Assembly (NCBI RefSeq): GCF_900105255.1
Contig: NZ_LT629763.1
Coordinates: forward strand, 1,178,001-1,242,000
Length of the DNA: 64,000 nucleotides
Origin: Halopseudomonas sabulinigri
GTDB lineage: Bacteria > Pseudomonadota > Gammaproteobacteria > Pseudomonadales > Pseudomonadaceae
Reading direction: 5' to 3'
Position 1 is the first letter of the stretch; each line of letters begins with the position of its first letter. A program made the position numbers and the translations under genes. Below the pieces are notes generated by a model. It worked only from the letters and a program-made list of their open reading frames with translations, ran no database searches and was not told the DNA's origin. This document shows positions 34,234-43,192 of this stretch, piece by piece.

Positions 34234-34369
34234 GGTCTGACCTCCTAATTATTATTCAGCGCTCAAGGCACAGCCATAGCGCCACGGGCGCCGGAATTTC
34301 AGCACCCTGCATTGACTATAGCGAAAAATCGAAAAGGCAAAACAGCTTTGCTTAGAGAGATTGGCAACT

Positions 34370-34987
34370 TCAATTTTTGCCGTAATAGCGTTCAAGAATT
34401 AGCATCGCCTGATTGATCTCCTGCACCCGCGCGGTACTGCCACCGCGGTCGGGATGATGCACACGCACCAGCGCGCGGTAACGCTGCTTGATCGCCCTCG
34501 CGTCGGTGGGCTGCTCAAGTTGCAGGGCCGCCAGCGCCTGCGCCAGCTCATCCGGCGCCACCAGCGCCCTGCCCTGTCGGCGCCAGAAGCCATCCAGCAG
34601 CCGCTGTACATCGTCGACGTGGATATCGCGCCATTGTTGCCAATCAAGATAGTAGGCGCGCAACGGGTCGACCTGCTGCAGCCCCGGCAAAGACTCATCC
34701 CTCGGCAGCAAACGGATAGATAGCGCATGAATCTGCAGGCTCAAGCTGTCCGCTGCCAGCTGGTCAGCCAATCGATAAAGTTGATGGAACAACAGAAAGT
34801 GCAGCTGAAACAGCCGCAAGGGATCCTGCAGGGCGCCGGGCTCGGCAAACAAGGAGTCGGGGAAGCAGTCGGCCAGCTGACGAATCAACTGGTATTCGCT
34901 CAGGCCCTGCGGCGCGGCGCGCAGTTGGCTCAGCAAGGCGGCATCAAAACCGTCGGGTAACAACTGCTCAGGTTGAAGATCATCCAT
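34370..34987 (-). CDS. J-domain protein with N-terminal DNAJ-related domain
   Basis: The 205-residue protein has an N-terminal helical part resembling the DNAJ_related domain (EYQLIRQLADCFPDSLFAEPGALQDPLRLFQLHFLLFHQLYRL) and a C-terminal J domain: IKQRYRALVRVHHPDRGGSTARVQEINQAMLILERYYGKN, with the HPD tripeptide intact. It should stimulate DnaK ATPase activity as a specialised co-chaperone. ATG 34987 (MDDLQPEQL) is chosen; the frame extends upstream without a ribosome site. No glycine/phenylalanine or zinc-finger region, unlike DnaJ. Confidence 0.87.
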   Translation of the reverse strand: MDDLQPEQLLPDGFDAALLSQLRAAPQGLSEYQLIRQLADCFPDSLFAEPGALQDPLRLFQLHFLLFHQLYRLADQLAADSLSLQIHALSIRLLPRDESLPGLQQVDPLRAYYLDWQQWRDIHVDDVQRLLDGFWRRQGRALVAPDELAQALAALQLEQPTDARAIKQRYRALVRVHHPDRGGSTARVQEINQAMLILERYYGKN

Positions 34988-35067
34988 CGCCGCAGTGTAA
35001 CAGCCGGTGGCACGGCAAACGAGCCAAGCCCGCCACGTCATCAAAGCGCCATTAAAGGTTAAAAGCG

Positions 35068-35096
35068 CTGTCATGAAATCTGCGTATCAATGTCAC
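35068..35096 (+). promoter_or_regulatory. Possible degenerate Pho box
   Basis: CTGTCAT (35068-35074) is a perfect PhoB half-site and ATGTCAC (35090-35096) lies 22 bases downstream, twice the 11-base PhoB repeat period; the middle unit is degenerate. It is 30 bases before the following lipoprotein gene. Confidence 0.25.
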
Positions 35097-35125
35097 CTTC
35101 GCTCAACTCTGGAAAGGGAAACAAG

Positions 35126-36985
35126 ATGAACAAGTGGATCATTGCCGCCACCAGCGCAGCCATGATGGCGGCGGTAGTCGGTTGTAAAAGCAGCAGCAGT
35201 GACGACGACACGGCGGAAACACCGGAGGTTGTCACACCGGAATCCATCTCGCTCAGCTACCTGGGCCGCTATAGCTCGGGTGTGTTCGGTCAGAGCGCAG
35301 CCGAGATCCCGGCCTACGACGCACAGAACCAGCACATCTTTATCGTCAACGCGCAGAAAGGCGCGGTAGACGTCCTGGACGCCAGCGATATCGCCAACCC
35401 CACGTTAGTGCAAACCTTGACCGTAGAGAGCATCGCCGAAGGTGCCGTGGTCAACAGCATTGCCTTCAAGACCGGCTATCTGGCGGTGGCGGTAGAGGCC
35501 GCAACCAAGACCGATCCGGGCTACGTCGCGCTGTTTGACGCCACCACCCTGGAGCTGCTGGGCTCAAGACAGGTTGGCGCGCTGCCCGACATGCTCACTT
35601 TCACCCCGGACGGCAAGTACCTGCTGGTCGCCAACGAAGGCGAGCCGAGCAACGACTACAGCGTCGACCCTGAGGGCTCCATCAGTATCCTCAGCGTCAA
35701 CGGTGACGAGCTGGTCGAAGTCAAAACCGCTGATTTCAGCGCCTTCAACAGCCAGAAAGCTGCCCTGCAGGACGCTGGCGTACGCATCTTCGGCCCCGGA
35801 GCCAGCGTAGCCCAGGACCTGGAACCCGAATACATCGCCGTCTCAGCCGATAGCGCCACCGCATGGGTGTCGCTACAAGAGAACAACGCTCTGGCCAAGG
35901 TCGATATCGCCAGCGCTACCGTCACCGAGATTCTGCCACTGGGCTACAAGGATCATGGCCAGGAAGAGAACGCATTGGATCTCAGTGATTCGGATGATGC
36001 GATCAATATCAAGGCATGGCCGGGCGTGCTGGGCATGTATCAGCCCGACGCCATTTACGCCTACGAAGTAGATGGCAGCACTTACCTGATCACCGCCAAC
36101 GAAGGTGACTCGCGCGCCTGGGGTGAAGACGATCAAGCCTACTGGGACGGCGATGCCAGTAAGGGGTTTGTTGAAGAGTTCCGCATGAAGAGCCTGACCG
36201 ACAGCCGCGGATTCAACCGCCGCGTAGGTGATGATCTGGCGCCGCAACTGCACGCCATGGCAGAAGGCGCACTGATCAACCCGAGCGTATTCGGCTATTG
36301 CGGCGCGACCATGACTGACCGCGGCGACTGCGGTGAAGATGAGCAGCTGGGTCGCCTCACCGTGGCCTGGACCGACGGCTACCGCAAGGATGCCGACGGC
36401 AATCCGGTCATGTTTGATGCCACCGGCATTGAAAACCCGGCCGGTGACCGCCTCATGTACGACAACCTGTACGCCTACGGTGCGCGCTCATTCTCGATTC
36501 GCGATGAGGATGGCAATCTGGTGTGGGATTCCGCCGATCAGTTTGAGCAGCACTTCGCCAGTGCCGACTGCATGCTGGGCAGCAACCGCGACATCCCCTG
36601 CGTCGATTACTTCAACGCCACCCACGATGAAGGCGATACCTTCGACAACCGCAGCGACAACAAGGGCCCCGAACCTGAAGGCATCACTGTCGGCCATCTG
36701 GGCAACAAGACCTTCGCCTTTATCGGTCTGGAACGCATTGGCGGCGTGATGGCGTACGACATCACCGACCCGACTGCGCCCTTCTTCGTGGATTATCTGA
36801 ACACTCGCGAGGATTGGACTAGCGAAGATCCCGAGTCAGTGCTGGCCGATGCCGGTGATCTGGGCCCGGAAGGCCTGGTATTCATCAGTGCGCAAGACTC
36901 GCCCAACGGCGAAGCCCTGCTGGTGATCGGTAACGAAGTGAGCGGTACTACTGCGGTCTATCAGATCAACCAGGCAGTAGAGTAA
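35126..36985 (+). CDS. Choice-of-anchor I family lipoprotein, beta-propeller
   Basis: The 619-residue secreted protein starts MNKWIIAATSAAMMAAVVGC with a lipobox-like AVVGC, then a Ser/Asp linker and repeated propeller blades: PAYDAQNQHIFIVNAQKGAVDVLD, LTFTPDGKYLLVANEGEPSNDYSVDPEGSISIL, EYIAVSADSATAWVSLQENNALAKVDIA, TYLITANEGDSRAW and NKGPEPEGITVG. This is the architecture of choice-of-anchor I proteins, some of which carry phosphatase or nuclease partners; no hydrolase domain is fused here. ATG 35126 follows GGAAAGGGAAAC. Cell-surface location is likely. Ligand or substrate unknown. Confidence 0.87.
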   Translation: MNKWIIAATSAAMMAAVVGCKSSSSDDDTAETPEVVTPESISLSYLGRYSSGVFGQSAAEIPAYDAQNQHIFIVNAQKGAVDVLDASDIANPTLVQTLTVESIAEGAVVNSIAFKTGYLAVAVEAATKTDPGYVALFDATTLELLGSRQVGALPDMLTFTPDGKYLLVANEGEPSNDYSVDPEGSISILSVNGDELVEVKTADFSAFNSQKAALQDAGVRIFGPGASVAQDLEPEYIAVSADSATAWVSLQENNALAKVDIASATVTEILPLGYKDHGQEENALDLSDSDDAINIKAWPGVLGMYQPDAIYAYEVDGSTYLITANEGDSRAWGEDDQAYWDGDASKGFVEEFRMKSLTDSRGFNRRVGDDLAPQLHAMAEGALINPSVFGYCGATMTDRGDCGEDEQLGRLTVAWTDGYRKDADGNPVMFDATGIENPAGDRLMYDNLYAYGARSFSIRDEDGNLVWDSADQFEQHFASADCMLGSNRDIPCVDYFNATHDEGDTFDNRSDNKGPEPEGITVGHLGNKTFAFIGLERIGGVMAYDITDPTAPFFVDYLNTREDWTSEDPESVLADAGDLGPEGLVFISAQDSPNGEALLVIGNEVSGTTAVYQINQAVE

Positions 36986-36992
36986 ACCCTTG

Positions 36993-37021
36993 CAGCGGCT
37001 GACGCCTGGCGTCAGCCGCTG
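36993..37021. terminator. Bidirectional hairpin between convergent genes
   Basis: CAGCGGCTGACGCC and GGCGTCAGCCGCTG pair over 14 bases with a 1-base centre, between the lipoprotein gene and ggpS. The flank TATTTCA is only moderately T-rich. Confidence 0.6.
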
Positions 37022-37029
37022 TATTTCAC

Positions 37030-39297
37030 TCAGGCCACCTCCTCGGCCAAATGCTCCAGCGCCATCGCCCGCGCGTGCTTCACGCCCTCCAGAAACTCAT
37101 CACCCCAACGCTTGATGTCGTTGTGCTGCACCACACCAAACAGCTCCTTGAGCCGCGCCTCGCGTTCGGCCTTGCCCAACGTCAACCCAATATAAAGCGT
37201 GTCGCGCAAGTCGTGCGGATCATGCGGGTTGGTCAGCAGCGCGCCATGCAACTCCGCCGCCGCACCGGCAAATTCTGACAATACCAGCACCCCATTACCG
37301 CCGCACAGTCCCTGGGTAGCCACGTATTCCTTGGCGACCAGGTTCAGGCCGTCGCGCAGCGGGGTAATCCACATGACATCGGCCATCAGGTAGTAGGCGA
37401 TCAGCTCATTGAATGGCACCGCGCGATAGAAGAACTGCACCGGCGTCCAGCCAACCCGCGAGAACTGGCCGTTGATGCGCCCGACAGCCTGCTCTATCTG
37501 GCTCAGCAGCTCGGCATACACGGTCATTTCCCGTGCGGCCGGCACACATATGGTGATCAGCGTAACCTTGCCGATTAGCTCGGGATGCGCCTCCAGCAAG
37601 GCTTCAAACGCCAACAGCTTGGCGTGGGTGCCCTTGGTGTAGTCCAGACGCTCAACCGATAGCACCACGCGCACGCCCTTGAGTTGCTGACGCAGCTCGA
37701 CAATCTGCTGCTGGCAGTCGTCGGTCTCGATCACATTCTTGACCCGCCCCACATCCAGCCCAACCGGATGCGCGCCCAGTCCGATCGGCCTGCCGTGCAC
37801 CGAAATCCTGGTGGTCATGCGGTCAAGCCCCACGGCGCAGCCATAGGTCAGATAACGCGGTGCACAGCCCTTCTCCTCCAACACCTCAATCGGCGCGACG
37901 CCACGCACTACGTCAACAAAGTTCTCTGCCTGACGCGGAATATGAAAGCCGACGTAATCGCACTGCAACAGGCTCCCGATGATCTCGCGGCGCCAGGGCA
38001 ATACGTTGAAAACATCCGCCGAGGGGAAGTAGGTATGGTGGAAAAAGGCAATATTCAGATCCGGACGCAAGGGGCGCAAGAACGCTGGCACCATCCACAG
38101 GTTGTAATCATGCAGCCAGACTACCGCGCCTTCCGCCGCCTCCGCCGCAGTGCGCTCGGCAAATAGGCGATTCACCTTGAGAAATACCGCCCAGTCTTCT
38201 TCCCGGAAAATCGCCCGCTCCCAGAAGGTGTGCAGAGTCGGCCAGAAGGCCTCCTTGGAAAAGCGCTTGTAGAACACATCAACGTCGTTCTTGCTCAGGG
38301 CCACGCGTGCAGCGACCAGATTGGGGTAGTTCTCGGCGTCCACCTTGGTGTGCACTTCAAAGGCTTCGCGCTGACGCGGATCGTGAATCGACCACGCCAC
38401 CCAGGAGCCTGGCTGATCGCCGCCAAAAAAGCTCAACAGCGTGGGCAGAATGCCGTTGGGCGACGACGGTGGCCGACGAATTACCTTGCCGTCCTCAATC
38501 ACCTCTTCGTACGGCAAGCGGTGGTAAACCATCACCAGATCGGCCTTGCCCTTGATCTGCAGGTCACGCAGCTCCGAGTCCACGCCCAGCGGGCCGAGAA
38601 AGCCGAAGTGCGAGATCGCCTCCAGAATGCCGCCGCAGCCGCTCAGGCGTGCATGCAGAACCTTGGCGCGGTCGCCGGTCGCCTCGATCAGCGCCGGTTC
38701 CGACTCACCCACGCATACGCCCTTGAAGCCTTGCTCGTACATCGACAGGTCATTCAGCGTATCGCCGGCCACCAGCACCTCTTCCATCGAGGCGCCCATA
38801 TGCTCAACCAGACGCCGCAGAGTGGAACCCTTGTTAACGCCGCGCGGCAGGCAATCGAGATACATGCCGGCGGAAAACAGCAGATCACATCCCAGCCCTT
38901 CCATCGCCGCACGAACCTTGTCGGTCACCGCCCCCGGTTCGCAGAAATAGGAGCAACGACGCTGCTGGGGTACGTCCTGACGCTCCAGACCGGGGAACAC
39001 CGACAGCCGCTGGGCCACCACCTGCTCGCCCGGCCAGTCGGCTTCAATCTCGCTCTGCACCGGATAGACCGGCTGCAGGGTTTCACCATCCACTACGGTC
39101 GCGCCCACGTCACAGATAATGTAATCCGGCCGGGGGATCGCCGGATCAGACAGCAAGGGCACCACCACCTCGAGCCCGCGTCCGGTCACAAAGACCAGGG
39201 TGATGCCCGGGTGGGCGTTGATCAGCTGATACAGCCGTTGCCGGTTATCAGGATCGCCGCCCAGAAAAGTACCGTCCAGATCGGTTGCCAACATCAT
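37030..39297 (-). CDS. ggpS: Glucosylglycerol-phosphate phosphatase/synthase fusion
   Basis: The 755-residue protein starts with a HAD phosphatase (about 1-245) of the sucrose-phosphatase type: DLDGT with Asp6 and Asp8, Lys156 in NKGSTLRRL and [10 protein letters not shown] at 178-187. From about 251 follows a GT20 glycosyltransferase whose opening, [13 protein letters not shown]...[13 protein letters not shown], matches cyanobacterial GgpS rather than trehalose-6-phosphate synthase; [32 protein letters not shown] and [16 protein letters not shown] follow. It would join ADP-glucose to glycerol-3-phosphate and dephosphorylate the product, giving the osmolyte glucosylglycerol. A fused enzyme of this order is known from Pseudomonas sp. 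OA146. ATG 39297 is preferred over in-frame upstream codons. OtsAB-like activity is the alternative. Confidence 0.88.
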   Translation of the reverse strand: MMLATDLDGTFLGGDPDNRQRLYQLINAHPGITLVFVTGRGLEVVVPLLSDPAIPRPDYIICDVGATVVDGETLQPVYPVQSEIEADWPGEQVVAQRLSVFPGLERQDVPQQRRCSYFCEPGAVTDKVRAAMEGLGCDLLFSAGMYLDCLPRGVNKGSTLRRLVEHMGASMEEVLVAGDTLNDLSMYEQGFKGVCVGESEPALIEATGDRAKVLHARLSGCGGILEAISHFGFLGPLGVDSELRDLQIKGKADLVMVYHRLPYEEVIEDGKVIRRPPSSPNGILPTLLSFFGGDQPGSWVAWSIHDPRQREAFEVHTKVDAENYPNLVAARVALSKNDVDVFYKRFSKEAFWPTLHTFWERAIFREEDWAVFLKVNRLFAERTAAEAAEGAVVWLHDYNLWMVPAFLRPLRPDLNIAFFHHTYFPSADVFNVLPWRREIIGSLLQCDYVGFHIPRQAENFVDVVRGVAPIEVLEEKGCAPRYLTYGCAVGLDRMTTRISVHGRPIGLGAHPVGLDVGRVKNVIETDDCQQQIVELRQQLKGVRVVLSVERLDYTKGTHAKLLAFEALLEAHPELIGKVTLITICVPAAREMTVYAELLSQIEQAVGRINGQFSRVGWTPVQFFYRAVPFNELIAYYLMADVMWITPLRDGLNLVAKEYVATQGLCGGNGVLVLSEFAGAAAELHGALLTNPHDPHDLRDTLYIGLTLGKAEREARLKELFGVVQHNDIKRWGDEFLEGVKHARAMALEHLAEEVA

Positions 39298-39331
39298 AGT
39301 TTTGCTCTCCCTGTGACTACTGAATTCGGTT

Positions 39332-39361
39332 CTGCGGCGCACACCTTCGCGTGCGCCGCAG
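39332..39361. repeat. Hairpin between the MFS gene and ggpS
   Basis: CTGCGGCGCAC (39332-39342) pairs with GTGCGCCGCAG (39351-39361) around an 8-base loop in the 72-base gap between co-directional genes. No T run follows, so it may attenuate or protect RNA rather than stop it. Confidence 0.5.
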
Positions 39362-39369
39362 GGGTTGGT

Positions 39370-40713
39370 TCATGGCCGCGCTGGCGGCGCCTGTTCGTCT
39401 GTCTGTGGGCCAGGATCAGCCGGCGCGTGCGCCTCTGGCGGGGTATCGGCCGCAGCGTCGCCGGTGACCGGCGATGGCTCGACGTCCTCGTGGGTGGCGT
39501 CCTCCAGCATCATCTCCAGCACGGCGTTCGAGGTACGCACCATGGGTATGTAGTGCGCCGCTTCATCAACAATCCGGTCGCGGCCCTGACGCAGTTGCCA
39601 CAGGGCATAGAATGCGCACAGCGCAAACATCAGAGTAAAGAACAGCGGTAAGGCCACCGGCGCGGTCAGGCTCATCAGTACACCGGCCAGCGCCGGGCCT
39701 ATCGCCGCGCCCAGCCCGTGCAGCATCAGCAGCGCTGCATTACCGGACAAAATATCTTCCTGGTGTAAATGATCTATAAGGTGCGCCACGACCGCAGGGT
39801 AGACGGCAAAGGAGCCCGCACCAAACACCGCAGCAGCGACCAGCAACCACTGGCCGAAGGGGCCCAGCAAGGCCATCAGTACGCCGCCAACGGCGGCCAG
39901 CCCACAAATCAGCACCAGCGCCTTGCGTCTGTCGATCTGGTCAGACAGTCGGCCCATCGGCCACTGCGACAATGCACCCGCAACGATCACCAGTGACACG
40001 AACCCGGCGATCTGTACGGTATCCATGCCCATACGCCCGGCATACACGGCGCCCAAGCCCCAAAAGCCGCCCATGCCCAGACCGGACAGCACGGCACCAG
40101 CGCAGGCGACCGGCGCTGCCTGCCACAAGCGTTTGAGCGACAACGCCGGGGTATCGCTGATAGTCGGCTGCGCCAGCCGAGTAGCCGAAACCGGCATCAC
40201 CGCTACCACAATAAGGATGGCCGAGATGGCGAATAGCGTGAACGCCATGGGGCTGTCCCAGCGCAGTAACTGTTGCGCCAGCGCCAGCGAGCCGAGGTTC
40301 ACCGCCATGTAACAGGCGAAGATCTGGCCACGCCGTTCGGGCGGCGCAGTGGTGTTCAGCCAGCTTTCGATAACAGTGTAGATGCCCACAAGCGCGACGC
40401 CGGTGATCATCCGCAGCAACAGCCACATGCCCGGTTCAACCCAGAGCACGTGAATAAGCACGCAGGCTGCTTCGGCAGCCGCCAGAAAGGTAAAGGCACG
40501 GACGTGGCCCATACGCCGAATCAAGCGCGGGCACAGCCAGGTTCCGAGAATGAAGCCGGCAAAATACGCCGATCCGAGCAGACCCAAGGTCTGATCTGCA
40601 AAGCCTTCGGCGCTGCCGCGCAGTGCCAGCAGGGTATTCAGCAGGCCGGTACCCAGCAGCAGCAGCGCGATACCGGTGAGCAATGCCCCGATGGGCACCA
40701 GTAGTCTAATCAT
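39370..40713 (-). CDS. MFS transporter, YcaD-like
   Basis: The 447-residue protein has 12 membrane helices. LGSAYFAGFILGTWLCPRLIRRMGHVRAF is the loop 2-3 motif, RMITGVALVGIYTVIESWLNTTAPPERRGQIFACYMAVNLG the helix 4-5 region, and SDQIDRRKALVL the second copy of the loop motif. A Pro/Ala/Asp/Glu-rich tail of about 50 residues follows the last helix. Closest in shape to YcaD-type transporters of unknown substrate. It lies 72 bases upstream of ggpS on the same strand, so co-transcription with the osmolyte enzyme is possible, subject to the hairpin between them. Confidence 0.88.
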   Translation of the reverse strand: MIRLLVPIGALLTGIALLLLGTGLLNTLLALRGSAEGFADQTLGLLGSAYFAGFILGTWLCPRLIRRMGHVRAFTFLAAAEAACVLIHVLWVEPGMWLLLRMITGVALVGIYTVIESWLNTTAPPERRGQIFACYMAVNLGSLALAQQLLRWDSPMAFTLFAISAILIVVAVMPVSATRLAQPTISDTPALSLKRLWQAAPVACAGAVLSGLGMGGFWGLGAVYAGRMGMDTVQIAGFVSLVIVAGALSQWPMGRLSDQIDRRKALVLICGLAAVGGVLMALLGPFGQWLLVAAAVFGAGSFAVYPAVVAHLIDHLHQEDILSGNAALLMLHGLGAAIGPALAGVLMSLTAPVALPLFFTLMFALCAFYALWQLRQGRDRIVDEAAHYIPMVRTSNAVLEMMLEDATHEDVEPSPVTGDAAADTPPEAHAPADPGPQTDEQAPPARP

Positions 40714-40954
40714 GGAGCTGAAATCTCCCCTTGGTGGGCGTGGTCGATTTCAGACAGAGCGGGTGTCAATGTGTGCGTTTATGCATCTGTAATTTATATT
40801 CAGCTGTAAACACCCTACCGCAGCAGCGCGTCGCTGACCAGCCTGTATTTTCTTCAGCACCAGTTCAACACCCTGCGCTGAAGACTTATATTACGAACAA
40901 CTAAAGCGCTACACTGCCGCGACATACCCTTTACACAACGAACCGGTTTACGCC

Positions 40955-41248
40955 ATGTCCAGCCTGAAAGATCTTGCCCGCAAAGTCTGCGCTCCGCTGC
41001 TCAACCCGCTGGAAAACAGCGATGCCCCTTATCACTACACGCCCAAGAGTCGCGGCATTCTGGTGGTGATGAGCGTGCTGTTTCTGAGCCTGGCCATTGG
41101 TCTCGCGGTATTCCTACCCGCAGGCATCGAGCGTACCTTTCTGATTCCGGTCAGCGTGTTCGGCTTGATCGGCCTGTTTGGCCTGTTGGTTGCCTGGCTG
41201 GGTTCGGAACGTGCCATCGCCCGCCTGTGGAACAGCAAGCAGGGCTGA
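40955..41248 (+). CDS. Small two-helix membrane protein
   Basis: The 97-residue protein has a soluble N-terminus (MSSLKDLARKVCAPLLNPLENSDAPYHYTPKSRG) and two membrane helices (about 35-56 and 62-84) with a short C-terminal tail. I do not recognise a named family. It is followed after 20 bases by a flavodoxin-like gene with a good ribosome site, so the two probably form an operon. TACACT near 40911 could be the -10 hexamer of the pair. Confidence 0.7.
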   Translation: MSSLKDLARKVCAPLLNPLENSDAPYHYTPKSRGILVVMSVLFLSLAIGLAVFLPAGIERTFLIPVSVFGLIGLFGLLVAWLGSERAIARLWNSKQG

Positions 41249-41268
41249 GTATTCAGAGGGGAGCCGGC

Positions 41269-41736
41269 ATGAGCAGCAAAATACTCTTGATTGTCGCGCA
41301 CGCACCTTCGGACAACACCCGCGCCCTGCGCGACGCCGTCATACGCGGCGCCTCCCACGCCGACATCGAAGCGGTCGAGGTACGCTGCAAACCGCCTTTG
41401 GAAGCAGGTCCGGAAGACGTGCTGGCCGCAGACGCCATCATCCTTGGCACTACCGAGAACCTGGGCTACATGAGCGGCGCGCTGAAGGACTTCTTTGATC
41501 GCAGCTACTACCCGGTGCTGGAGCTGAAACAGGGCCTACCCTGCGCGCTTTACATCCGCGCCGGCATGGATGGCACCGGCACTCGCCGAGCGGTGGAATC
41601 CATCGTCACCGGCCTGCGCTGGAATTGGGTGCAGCCACCGTTGACGCTCAGGGGTGACTGGCAGGCGGACTTTGTAGCGCAAGCCGAGGAGTTGGGCCTC
41701 TACATGGCCGCCGGGCTCGATAACAGCGTGTTCTGA
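41269..41736 (+). CDS. Flavodoxin-like NAD(P)H:quinone reductase-type protein
   Basis: The 155-residue protein has a flavodoxin fold: KILLIVAHAPSDNTRALRDAVIRGA (FMN phosphate loop region), VLAADAIILGTTENLGYMSGALKDFFDRSYYPVLELKQGLPCALYIRAGMDGTGTRRAVESIVTGLRW. The GTTENLGYMSGALKDFFD stretch corresponds to the FMN-isoalloxazine loop of WrbA-like reductases. ATG 41269 follows GAGGGGAG. FMN binding is likely; a reductase activity is inferred. No partner reductase lies next to it. Confidence 0.88.
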   Translation: MSSKILLIVAHAPSDNTRALRDAVIRGASHADIEAVEVRCKPPLEAGPEDVLAADAIILGTTENLGYMSGALKDFFDRSYYPVLELKQGLPCALYIRAGMDGTGTRRAVESIVTGLRWNWVQPPLTLRGDWQADFVAQAEELGLYMAAGLDNSVF

Positions 41737-41790
41737 GCGCTCACCCTTTCAGGCGACCGCGCGAGGCTTCTGGCACGCACCTTACAGCGT

Positions 41791-41796
41791 TATACT
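41791..41796 (+). promoter_or_regulatory. TATACT -10 hexamer next to the sprT start
   Basis: TATACT ends 6 bases before the sprT ATG at 41803, so transcription would begin at or within a base or two of the start codon. No ribosome-binding sequence lies between. The -35 is weak (TTCTGG). Confidence 0.4.
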
Positions 41797-41802
41797 GCGC
41801 AC

Positions 41803-42297
41803 ATGGACCGCATACTCGCCCGCCTTGAAGGCTGCTATCAGCTCGCCGAGCAGCACTTCGATCGTCATTTCCCCCGCCCGGATATCGAACTGGATCTGCG
41901 CGGGCAGCGTGCTGGCGTTGCCTATCTGAACCAGAACCTGCTGCGCTTCAATGGCCAGATGTACCGTGACAACACCGATGACTTCCTACGGCAAACCGTG
42001 CCCCATGAAGCCGCGCACCTGATTGCCCATCAGGTATTTGGCCCCCGGATTCGCCCCCACGGCCCGCAATGGCAAGCCATCATGACCGAACTGTTCCGAC
42101 TGCCGGCCAATCGCTGCCACAACTACGCGGTCTCCAAACGTAGCGGCACCCGCTACCTTTATCGCTGCGCCTGCCCCGACCACATGCCCTTTACGCCGCA
42201 ACGCCACGCCTGGGTCAGAAAGGGGCGCCAGTATCAGTGTCGCCGCTGCGGCGATCTGCTGCACTTCACTGGCCGGCAGCTGGCGGCGACGGCCTAA
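41803..42297 (+). CDS. sprT: SprT-family zinc metalloprotease-like protein
   Basis: The 164-residue protein contains HEAAH (His68, Glu69, His72) of the zincin active site and a C-terminal zinc ribbon formed by YRCACPDH and YQCRRCGDLLH. NTDDFLRQTVPHEAAHLIAHQVFG is the family core; SprT resembles the protease domain of SPRTN, which removes DNA-protein crosslinks. ATG 41803 lies directly after a -10-like hexamer with no ribosome site. The stop codon overlaps that of the convergent spermidine-synthase-like gene by three bases. Confidence 0.93.
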   Translation: MDRILARLEGCYQLAEQHFDRHFPRPDIELDLRGQRAGVAYLNQNLLRFNGQMYRDNTDDFLRQTVPHEAAHLIAHQVFGPRIRPHGPQWQAIMTELFRLPANRCHNYAVSKRSGTRYLYRCACPDHMPFTPQRHAWVRKGRQYQCRRCGDLLHFTGRQLAATA

Positions 42298-43115
42298 CTG
42301 GCCACCAAGGCGGGCGCCTCGCCAGCCCGGCGCAGCATCTCTATGTAGGGTCTTAACGAGTAACCCAGCTGCGGCTCCATGCAGTCTGCCCACTGCCGCA
42401 TGTCTTCAAGGTCCAGGCTCAGCTCACCGGATTGCGGAATGAACAGAATGATATTGCCCTCCTCAACCTCGACCTGCAGGTAATGCGGGCCAAACAGACG
42501 TCGCAAGCGACTGGCGGCGTAGGGCTGGCCGCTTTGGCCGAGCTGCCACTGGTTCACCACCAACAGGCCGCCCGGACGCAGCGCCGCCTGGCAGGCAACG
42601 AAAAAATCCGCTTGCAGCTGCAGACGGGCAATCCCCCCTTCCATATAAAGGTCGAGAAACAGCAAGTCGCAGCTGTTTACCTGAGTCGCAATGTAGGACT
42701 CGGCGCTGTCGACCACCACCTCGAGTCGCGCATCATCGCTCAGGCCGAACCAGCGTCGCGACAGCTCGACTACCTTGGCGCGCAACTCCACCGCCGTCAG
42801 CTGCTGCGGCTGCAGGTGCTGCAGCACGGCGTTGACCAGCGTACCGCCACCCAGCCCCATGGCAAGCGCGCGCGATGCCCTGCTTTGCCAGTAACAGGCG
42901 AGCAGCATGGCGCGAGTATAGTCATATTCGAGCCACGCCGGATCGCTCACCAGAGCGCAGCTCTGCTCGGTTTGCGCACCAAAATACAGATAGCGCAGCT
43001 CACCCTGCTGCGTCACGCGCAGGCTGCCGAAGTCGTCCTCACAGCGCTCGAGCTCCTGTTCGGCGGCACTACCCTGTTGCAGCAAATACTGATAGAGCTG
43101 ACTTATCCAGCCCAT
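42294..43115 (-). CDS. Spermidine synthase-like methyltransferase-fold protein
   Basis: The 273-residue protein has the spermidine synthase-like Rossmann domain: TRAMLLACYWQSRASRALAMGLGGGTLVNAVLQHLQPQQLTAVELRAKVVELSRRWFGLSDDARLEVVVDSAESYI and CDLLFLDLYMEGG. GLGGGTL replaces the usual GGGxG loop. The catalytic Asp pair of true aminopropyl transferases is only partly visible, so polyamine synthesis is not established. ATG 43115 is fixed by GGAGGGT upstream. Divergent from the DAHP synthase gene with 77 bases between. Confidence 0.82.
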   Translation of the reverse strand: MGWISQLYQYLLQQGSAAEQELERCEDDFGSLRVTQQGELRYLYFGAQTEQSCALVSDPAWLEYDYTRAMLLACYWQSRASRALAMGLGGGTLVNAVLQHLQPQQLTAVELRAKVVELSRRWFGLSDDARLEVVVDSAESYIATQVNSCDLLFLDLYMEGGIARLQLQADFFVACQAALRPGGLLVVNQWQLGQSGQPYAASRLRRLFGPHYLQVEVEEGNIILFIPQSGELSLDLEDMRQWADCMEPQLGYSLRPYIEMLRRAGEAPALVAS

Positions 43116-43192
43116 AGGCTGTTTACCCTCCGTCACACGCGCTACCATCTGGCGGCACATGTACATAGATACCCAATTCAAGTAGAAGGCCC

